Source: Anseranas semipalmata (taxonomy: Eukaryota > Chordata > Aves > Anseriformes > Anseranatidae). Taken from it: a stretch of DNA of 64,000 bases. The notes beneath the pieces were generated by a model. It saw nothing but the letters and a program-made list of their open reading frames with translations, was not told the origin of the DNA and made no database searches. Shown in pieces: positions 63,801 through 64,000 of the stretch. Where the stretch lies: contig VXAA01004295.1 in the NCBI GenBank assembly GCA_013399115.1, forward strand, positions 275,830 to 339,829, in the 5' to 3' direction. The position numbers were made by a program, and so were the translations under genes. Position 1 is the first letter of the stretch. Each line of letters opens with the position of its first letter.

Positions 63801-63951
63801 CAGAGTAAGAAGTATGCCCACCTTTGTATTGTTCATCTTCAGCAACCACTCTCTCAAATACAACAGTAACTACCTGTCGCACTGTAGCTGCTGCAGTGTT
63901 ATTTGTGATATTATCTTTCGTGAAGTGCAATCGAAAACAAAGTACAATTGC
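12661..63951 (-). CDS. MON2: MON2, 31 exons, 5' end outside the window
   Basis: MON2 is a large peripheral Golgi/endosome protein related to Sec7-type Arf exchange factors. It keeps the DCB, HUS and HDS-type helical regions but has no catalytic Sec7 domain. In the known family it works with DOP1 (DOPEY) proteins and the ATP9A flippase in SNX3-retromer recycling, for example of Wntless. Here 31 exons join in phase to 1574 residues plus stop. With the roughly 145 residues missing at the N terminus, this matches the roughly 1,717 residues I recall for human MON2. Exons e1-e2 give the end of the DCB region. Exons e3-e6 give the HUS region, including [10 protein letters not shown], which resembles the HUS box. 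The rest is the HDS and Mon2 C-terminal part. No frameshift or internal stop was seen. Identification rests on near-identity in most exons to the human protein as remembered; no database was searched. The promoter and start codon are not in the window. Confidence 0.97.
12825..14329. other. last MON2 intron, part nearest exon e31
   Basis: Intron sequence without a recognised element. A slightly GC-richer patch at about 13515-13800 contains a chance open frame of 93 codons. An A run followed by G occurs at 13908-13924. Confidence 0.6.
14330..15285 (+). pseudogene. CR1 reverse transcriptase, C-terminal part (truncated ORF2)
   Basis: About 318 codons without a stop encode the end of the CR1 ORF2 reverse transcriptase. 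Motifs seen are [20 protein letters not shown], then KFADNTKLG, then [15 protein letters not shown] and [20 protein letters not shown], ending [14 protein letters not shown] before TAG. The open frame extends upstream to 14164 through host sequence. The endonuclease and the earlier RT motifs are missing by 5' truncation. The catalytic motif that should read FADD reads FADN (14482-14493). The GAC GAC to GAC AAC change is what deamination of a methylated CpG would give. This copy cannot be autonomous. Confidence 0.93.
14330..15376 (+). mobile_element. CR1 LINE, 5'-truncated, antisense to MON2
   Basis: This is a non-LTR retrotransposon of CR1 type in the last MON2 intron. CR1 similarity begins near 14330 ([16 protein letters not shown]) and ends with the CR1 3' end TTCTGTGATTCTGTGATTCT at about 15357-15376. 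Its GC-rich body, intact frame and regular 3' octamers suggest a comparatively young insertion. CR1 copies usually lack clear target-site duplications, and none was evident. It is antisense to MON2. Confidence 0.95.
15870..15952 (-). CDS. MON2: MON2 exon e30
   Basis: This 83-base exon encodes residues 1493-1521: [20 protein letters not shown], then KKTQPEN and one base of a V codon. The acceptor is CTTTGTAG and the donor is AATG|GTAAGT. The last intron that follows (12825-15869) carries the CR1 copy with a long open frame. Confidence 0.97.
16061..16078 (+). repeat. poly(A) run, 18 bases, in the e29-e30 intron
   Basis: A homopolymer run in the 815-base intron between exons e29 and e30 (15953-16767). 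On MON2's strand it is a T run, about 110 bases upstream of exon e30. The rest of this intron holds a short alternating CA/CG tract near 16682-16696. Confidence 0.8.
16768..16975 (-). CDS. MON2: MON2 exon e29
   Basis: This 208-base exon encodes residues 1424-1493: [20 protein letters not shown], then [20 protein letters not shown], then [20 protein letters not shown], then LSGKCPLP and two bases of an R codon. The acceptor is TTGACAG and the donor is CACG|GTATGT. The helical, charged C-terminal part is strongly conserved. Confidence 0.97.
17802..17925 (-). CDS. MON2: MON2 exon e28
   Basis: This 124-base exon encodes residues 1383-1424: [20 protein letters not shown], then [20 protein letters not shown], then T and one base of an E codon. 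The acceptor is ATTTTAG and the donor is ACAG|GTATGG. The 826-base intron after it contains only short AT-rich runs. Confidence 0.97.
18922..18982 (-). CDS. MON2: MON2 exon e27
   Basis: This 61-base exon encodes residues 1362-1382: [20 protein letters not shown] after the split serine codon. The acceptor is TTTTTAG and the donor is GAG|GTAAGA. The following 996-base intron holds nothing I recognise. Confidence 0.96.
19628..19722 (+). mobile_element. CR1 3'-tail fragment, antisense to MON2
   Basis: About 95 bases matching the CR1 3' end. Visible pieces are CTGCTCCAACAGGGGGATTG, GACTAGATGATCTTTCAAGG and TCCCTTCCAATCCCTAATG, followed by a decayed octamer region (TTCTGTGAATCTGCGA). Confidence 0.9.
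21959..21981 (+). repeat. poly(A) run, 23 bases
   Basis: The longest pure A run in the window. It follows a short CCCCCAAC stretch, and no retroposed body is recognisable. Confidence 0.8.
22343..22672 (-). mobile_element. CR1 3' fragment, same strand as MON2
   Basis: About 330 bases of CR1 3' region in minus orientation. Reading on the plus strand it begins at its 3' end (CATAGAATGGTTTGGGTTGG, AAGGGACCTTAAAGACCACC). It continues through the conserved CTGCCATGGGCAGGGACACC and CCAGCCTGGCCTTGAACACC pieces to CTTTCCTGTAGGCCCCCTTT. It is a standard 5'-truncated copy of moderate age. Confidence 0.94.
27010..27230 (-). mobile_element. probable ancient CR1 fragment
   Basis: The order of short resemblances to the minus-strand CR1 body is suggestive. 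CTGAAGACTTATCATGTC, GGTTGAACAAACTCATAGG, GATCATCATCATTTTTCC and CCCACATCTACAATGTTCCA sit in the expected sequence and at the expected spacing. Divergence is high, so this is recorded with modest confidence. Confidence 0.45.
27821..27837 (+). repeat. poly(A) run beside the exon e26 donor
   Basis: A 17-base A run on the plus strand. On MON2's strand it is a T17 tract starting 8 bases after the e26 donor site, so a length change here could affect splicing. Confidence 0.85.
27846..28036 (-). CDS. MON2: MON2 exon e26
   Basis: This 191-base exon encodes residues 1299-1362: [20 protein letters not shown], then [20 protein letters not shown], then [20 protein letters not shown], then FTK and two bases of an S codon. 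The acceptor is TTTGCAG and the donor is AAAG|GTAAAC. The donor is followed within a few bases by a 17-base T run on the sense strand. The next intron is the largest in the window (8863 bases). Confidence 0.97.
29916..30044 (-). CDS. MON2: MON2 exon e25
   Basis: This 129-base, phase-0 exon encodes residues 1256-1298: [20 protein letters not shown], then [20 protein letters not shown], then IIK. The acceptor is TTCCCTAG and the donor is AAG|GTAAAG. The 1879-base intron that follows (28037-29915) is AT-rich with no recognised element. Confidence 0.97.
30308..30325 (-). CDS. MON2: MON2 microexon e24 (18 bases, IQLFAP)
   Basis: Exons e23 and e25 join in phase, but human MON2 as I recall it has six extra residues, IQLFAP, between KYNQ and AEWVAL. 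Exactly ATA CAA CTA TTT GCA CCG occurs on the minus strand here. It is preceded by ACACTAG and followed directly by GTGAGT, so it is a complete phase-0 microexon. The flanking introns are 555 and 263 bases. Both neighbours are phase 0, so skipping it would keep the frame and simply delete six residues. That makes it a plausible regulated cassette. It is too short for ordinary ORF or exon prediction. Confidence 0.93.
30881..31024 (-). CDS. MON2: MON2 exon e23
   Basis: This 144-base, phase-0 exon encodes residues 1202-1249: [20 protein letters not shown], then [20 protein letters not shown], then IANAKYNQ. The acceptor is GTATAG and the donor is CAG|GTAATT. The next protein segment comes from an 18-base microexon 555 bases further on. 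Confidence 0.97.
31025..35883. other. MON2 intron e22-e23, 4.9 kb
   Basis: No further exon and no clear transposable element. A GC-richer patch at about 31845-32215 has a chance plus-strand open frame of 126 codons without family resemblance. The remainder is AT-rich. Homeodomain-like and octamer-like words (TTAATTTGCAT near 35334-35344) occur, but such words are common in AT-rich DNA. Confidence 0.6.
35884..36512 (-). CDS. MON2: MON2 exon e22 (largest exon)
   Basis: This 629-base exon encodes residues 992-1201. It begins [20 protein letters not shown] and continues through [21 protein letters not shown] variable T/V/S-rich linker lies at about residues 1042-1085, followed by [40 protein letters not shown] and [17 protein letters not shown]. 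Compared with human MON2 as I recall it, only the linker (around [20 protein letters not shown]) differs strongly; the rest is nearly the same. The acceptor is TAATAG. The donor AAG|GTAATA is weak at +5. Confidence 0.98.
36513..38276. other. MON2 intron e21-e22, 1.8 kb
   Basis: Strongly AT-rich sequence without recognised repeats or exons. The part at about 36960-37300 has many ATTA/TAAT words with no simple-repeat pattern, so a conserved noncoding element is possible but not shown. Confidence 0.55.
38277..38475 (-). CDS. MON2: MON2 exon e21
   Basis: This 199-base exon encodes residues 926-992: [20 protein letters not shown], then [20 protein letters not shown], then [20 protein letters not shown], then YLLQPL and one base of a G codon. 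The acceptor is ATTGCAG and the donor is TTAG|GTAAAA. Confidence 0.97.
39249..39542 (-). CDS. MON2: MON2 exon e20
   Basis: This 294-base, phase-0 exon encodes residues 828-925. It has [20 protein letters not shown], a charged E/K/Q helix, then [20 protein letters not shown], then [20 protein letters not shown] and on to [10 protein letters not shown]. The acceptor is TTTCTAG and the donor is AAG|GTATGA. The start of the Mon2 C-terminal region falls about here by family knowledge. The 773-base intron after it holds nothing recognised. Confidence 0.97.
40026..40188 (-). CDS. MON2: MON2 exon e19
   Basis: This 163-base exon encodes residues 773-827: [20 protein letters not shown], then [20 protein letters not shown], then [14 protein letters not shown]. 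The acceptor AAG is preceded by an unusually pure T/G tract made of GT repeats and T runs (about 40189-40225). The donor is TTG|GTGAGT. The 483-base intron after it holds nothing else. Confidence 0.97.
40189..42642. other. MON2 intron e18-e19, 2.5 kb
   Basis: No exon or transposable element recognised. The end next to exon e19 is a pure T/G tract on MON2's strand (GT repeats and T runs, about 40189-40225). A chance plus-strand frame of 105 codons lies at 41925-42242 in an otherwise unassigned stretch. Confidence 0.6.
42643..42818 (-). CDS. MON2: MON2 exon e18
   Basis: This 176-base exon encodes residues 715-773: [20 protein letters not shown], then [20 protein letters not shown], then [18 protein letters not shown] and two bases of a G codon. 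The acceptor is ACTTTTAG and the donor is CAGGG|GTAAGT. Confidence 0.97.
43620..43730 (-). CDS. MON2: MON2 exon e17
   Basis: This 111-base, phase-0 exon encodes residues 678-714: [20 protein letters not shown], then [17 protein letters not shown]. The acceptor is TTTTCAG and the donor is CAG|GTAAAG. The [10 protein letters not shown] stretch is typical of the DUF1981/HDS region found downstream of Sec7 domains in related proteins. The 801-base intron after it holds nothing recognised. Confidence 0.97.
43731..45189. other. MON2 intron e16-e17, part next to e17
   Basis: AT-rich intron sequence without a recognised element. It ends at the probable LTR that begins near 45190. The other end of the same intron (46337-46991) is also plain AT-rich sequence. 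Confidence 0.6.
45604..45940 (+). repeat. degenerate minisatellite inside the LTR
   Basis: About eight imperfect units of 37-53 bases. Each begins near CCCATGG (or CCCATAG, CCTGTGG, CCCACGG), continues with a GGAGCAG core and mostly ends in CTGCAG or a variant. Unit length and sequence vary, so this is an old array rather than a fresh expansion. Confidence 0.75.
46145..46150 (+). terminator. LTR polyadenylation hexamer AATAAA
   Basis: AATAAA within the probable LTR, followed by a T/G-richer stretch, as expected for the R region of a retroviral LTR. It is on the plus strand, so it should not cut the MON2 transcript short. Confidence 0.5.
46992..47093 (-). CDS. MON2: MON2 exon e16
   Basis: This 102-base, phase-0 exon encodes residues 644-677: [20 protein letters not shown], then [14 protein letters not shown]. 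The acceptor is TACTAAG and the donor is GAG|GTAAGT. The [15 protein letters not shown] segment continues into the next exon and is characteristic of MON2. Confidence 0.97.
48411..48501 (-). CDS. MON2: MON2 exon e15
   Basis: This 91-base exon encodes residues 613-643: [20 protein letters not shown], then [10 protein letters not shown]. The acceptor is TTTTTCAG and the donor is AAG|GTATAA. The 1317-base intron that follows (47094-48410) is AT-rich, with no element I recognise. Confidence 0.97.
48579..48652 (-). CDS. MON2: MON2 exon e14
   Basis: This 74-base exon encodes residues 589-613: [20 protein letters not shown], then FESS and two bases of a Q codon. The acceptor is TTCAAG and the donor is ACA|GTAAGA. 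The intron after it is 77 bases, the shortest in the window. Confidence 0.97.
48739..48819 (-). CDS. MON2: MON2 exon e13
   Basis: This 81-base, phase-0 exon encodes residues 562-588: [20 protein letters not shown], then AVEGPST. The acceptor is ATTTCAG and the donor is ACA|GTAAGC. It continues the HDS-type region and is separated by only 86 bases from the next exon. Confidence 0.97.
49067..49171 (-). CDS. MON2: MON2 exon e12
   Basis: This 105-base, phase-0 exon encodes residues 527-561: [20 protein letters not shown], then [15 protein letters not shown]. The helical pattern fits the Sec7-associated HDS-type region. The acceptor has a long T run before CCCAG. The donor CAG|GTATAG is weaker than consensus at positions +4 to +6. 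Confidence 0.97.
49217..49321 (+). mobile_element. endogenous retrovirus LTR fragment in a 192-base intron
   Basis: The pieces GAGCTGGTTTTGGCTGGGAT, AGAGTTAACTTTCTTCACAG and GCTATGTTTTGGATTTGTAA match, in order, the start of an LTR repeat that I recall as frequent in bird genomes. Only about 100 bases are present. The fragment fills about half of the intron between exons e11 and e12 (49172-49363) and is antisense to MON2. It lies about 43 bases from the e11 donor and about 45 from the e12 acceptor. Family name not assigned. Confidence 0.68.
49364..49476 (-). CDS. MON2: MON2 exon e11
   Basis: This 113-base exon encodes residues 489-526: [20 protein letters not shown], then [17 protein letters not shown]. 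The composition (Q, S, G, V) suggests a flexible segment. The acceptor is CCTCTAG and the donor is ATG|GTAAGT. It is followed by an intron of only 192 bases, about half of which is a retroviral LTR fragment. Confidence 0.96.
49477..50757. other. MON2 intron e10-e11
   Basis: A 1281-base intron of AT-rich sequence. I see no repeat family, RNA gene or extra exon. Confidence 0.6.
50758..50939 (-). CDS. MON2: MON2 exon e10
   Basis: This 182-base exon encodes residues 428-489: [20 protein letters not shown], then [20 protein letters not shown], then [20 protein letters not shown]. The acceptor is TTTCAG and the donor is AAAT|GTAAGT. The tail appears one residue shorter than the human form I recall, in the alanine/threonine loop. 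Confidence 0.96.
51669..51750 (-). CDS. MON2: MON2 exon e9
   Basis: This 82-base exon encodes residues 401-428: [20 protein letters not shown], then SLLLDA and two bases of a serine codon. The acceptor is TTTCAAG and the donor is CAAG|GTATTT. The 729-base intron after it holds no recognised element. Confidence 0.97.
51751..53011. other. MON2 intron e8-e9 with a CpG-rich patch
   Basis: A 1261-base intron. It is AT-rich apart from the short GC- and CpG-rich segment listed at 52240-52440. A TA/CA-rich stretch (about 51865-51912) lies near exon e9. Confidence 0.65.
52240..52440. other. small CpG-rich patch inside an intron
   Basis: About 200 bases with around 12 CpG dinucleotides, against very few in the flanking kilobases. 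It includes two related words (CTGCAGCGCGGAGGCC and CTGCAGCGCGGGTGCC). It could be a fragment of a GC-rich transposable element, a retroposed piece, or a small regulatory CpG island. Overlapping chance frames exist on both strands (88 codons on plus, 70 on minus) with no family resemblance. Confidence 0.6.
53012..53244 (-). CDS. MON2: MON2 exon e8
   Basis: This 233-base exon encodes residues 323-401. The conserved part runs [20 protein letters not shown] to the [12 protein letters not shown] stretch. An acidic, T/Q-rich segment with [20 protein letters not shown] follows, and looks like a disordered loop. The acceptor is TTTTTCAG and the donor is CTAG|GTATTT. Confidence 0.97.
53245..57319. 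other. MON2 intron e7-e8, 4.1 kb
   Basis: AT-rich intron without a recognised transposable element or exon. It contains an A run at about 55066-55079 and a CT/C-rich tract at about 55297-55311. Confidence 0.6.
57320..57473 (-). CDS. MON2: MON2 exon e7 (glycine/serine linker, then conserved core)
   Basis: This 154-base exon encodes residues 272-323. It opens with a low-complexity linker ([20 protein letters not shown]) and then gives [20 protein letters not shown]. The linker differs from the human one as I recall it, whereas the [11 protein letters not shown] part is conserved. The acceptor is AACAG. The donor is CTA|GTAAGT, with the less usual A at the last exon base. Confidence 0.96.
57474..60020. 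other. MON2 intron e6-e7, 2.5 kb
   Basis: No exon or transposable element recognised. It contains a long A-rich run at 58092-58122, interrupted once by C. The remainder is ordinary AT-rich intron. Confidence 0.6.
58092..58122 (+). repeat. A-rich homopolymer run
   Basis: A15, C, A15 on the plus strand. No retroposed body is recognisable next to it. Confidence 0.85.
60021..60160 (-). CDS. MON2: MON2 exon e6 (HUS-box-like motif)
   Basis: This 140-base exon encodes residues 225-272: [20 protein letters not shown], then [18 protein letters not shown] and a T/N-rich tail. FCQSYDMK sits where Arf exchange factors carry the conserved HUS-box YD motif; that equivalence is my inference. The acceptor is TTTTCAG and the donor is ACTG|GTAAAG. 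The tail begins a poorly conserved G/S/N linker shared with exon e7. Confidence 0.96.
60504..60628 (-). CDS. MON2: MON2 exon e5
   Basis: This 125-base exon encodes residues 184-225: [20 protein letters not shown] and on to [10 protein letters not shown], plus two bases of an R codon. The acceptor is CTTTTAG and the donor is AAG|GTATAA. The 343-base intron after it is AT-rich and otherwise unremarkable. Confidence 0.97.
61384..61578 (-). CDS. MON2: MON2 exon e4
   Basis: This 195-base, phase-0 exon encodes residues 119-183, beginning [20 protein letters not shown]. It has a serine-rich linker ([13 protein letters not shown]) and ends IKQFYSLL. The acceptor is TTTCAG and the donor is CTG|GTAAGA. 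The 755-base intron that follows holds nothing recognised. Confidence 0.97.
62348..62473 (-). CDS. MON2: MON2 exon e3 (HUS region begins)
   Basis: This 126-base, phase-0 exon encodes residues 77-118: [20 protein letters not shown] and on to DFPQVFLQ. The acceptor is TTTTAAG and the donor is CAA|GTGAGT. The DLCxLxN motif is typical of the start of the HUS region in Sec7-related proteins. The 769-base intron after it holds no recognised element. Confidence 0.97.
63117..63214 (-). CDS. MON2: MON2 exon e2
   Basis: This 98-base exon encodes residues 44-76. Its first two bases complete a D codon, then [20 protein letters not shown] and [12 protein letters not shown] follow. The acceptor is ACACAG and the donor is CAG|GTAGTT. 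This is one of the most conserved stretches of the gene. The following 643-base intron shows nothing I recognise beyond AT-rich sequence. Confidence 0.97.
63563..63608. repeat. 46-base perfect AT palindrome
   Basis: Reading outward from the centre between 63585 and 63586, each base pairs with its mirror over 23 positions on each side. The core is CATATGTATG, TATATATATA, CATACATATG, flanked by TATATATA on both sides. It could extrude as a cruciform or form a long hairpin in the MON2 pre-mRNA. It lies in the e1-e2 intron. Confidence 0.95.
63822..63951 (-). CDS. MON2: MON2 exon e1 of the window (end of DCB region)
   Basis: This 130-base exon encodes window residues 1-44, starting [10 protein letters not shown] and ending VVAEDEQYK plus one base. 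The acceptor is a T-run followed by CAG, with AG at 63953-63952. The donor GTGGGC begins at 63821. It corresponds to about residue 146 of human MON2, so earlier exons lie to the right of the window. The following 607-base intron contains an AT-rich palindrome, listed separately. Confidence 0.96.
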
Positions 63952-64000
63952 CTGAAAAAAAAAAAATACTTACAACATTGTATCTTCATCTTTTAGCTAA
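63952..64000 (-). other. MON2: end of the MON2 intron upstream of e1
   Basis: Intron sequence with a T-rich polypyrimidine tract leading to the exon e1 acceptor. The upstream exons with the MON2 start codon lie beyond the window edge. Confidence 0.85.

Overview
This window is from a vertebrate nuclear genome, almost certainly a bird. It is AT-rich, with widely spaced exons bounded by GT...AG splice sites. Its interspersed repeats are CR1 LINE copies of avian type, with the characteristic 3' end made of ATTCTGTGAT-like octamers, plus two pieces of avian endogenous-retrovirus LTR. There are no bacterial-style genes or operons. The species cannot be resolved from this stretch.

One protein-coding gene explains the window: MON2, on the minus strand. 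MON2 is a large, Sec7-related scaffold of endosome-to-Golgi trafficking that lacks a catalytic Sec7 domain. I placed 31 consecutive coding exons by splice sites, reading phase and remembered similarity to human MON2. They run from 63951 (exon e1) down to the stop codon at 12661-12663 (exon e31). Together they give 4725 bases, or 1574 residues plus stop, in one unbroken frame. Roughly the first 145 residues (the start codon and first exons) lie beyond the right edge. One exon (e24, 30308-30325) is an 18-base microexon encoding IQLFAP.

Layout from left to right: 1-8610 is gene-free sequence downstream of MON2; 8611-9437 is a decayed CR1; 9438-12660 is gene-free, with the MON2 3' UTR at its right end; 12661-63951 is the MON2 exons and introns; 63952-64000 is the start of the next intron upstream. 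The last intron carries a CR1 3' piece with a long open frame, antisense to MON2. The 8.9-kb e26-e27 intron holds a CR1 tail, a second CR1 in MON2 sense and probably an ancient third. The e16-e17 intron holds a probable solo LTR with an internal degenerate tandem repeat. The 192-base e11-e12 intron is about half LTR fragment. The e1-e2 intron holds a 46-base perfect palindrome.

I found no evidence for a novel multi-gene system. The points most worth a second look are the microexon, the LTR fragment inside a very short intron, the CR1 copy with a single altered catalytic residue, the LTR minisatellite with its flanking direct repeats, the palindrome and a small CpG-rich patch in an intron.
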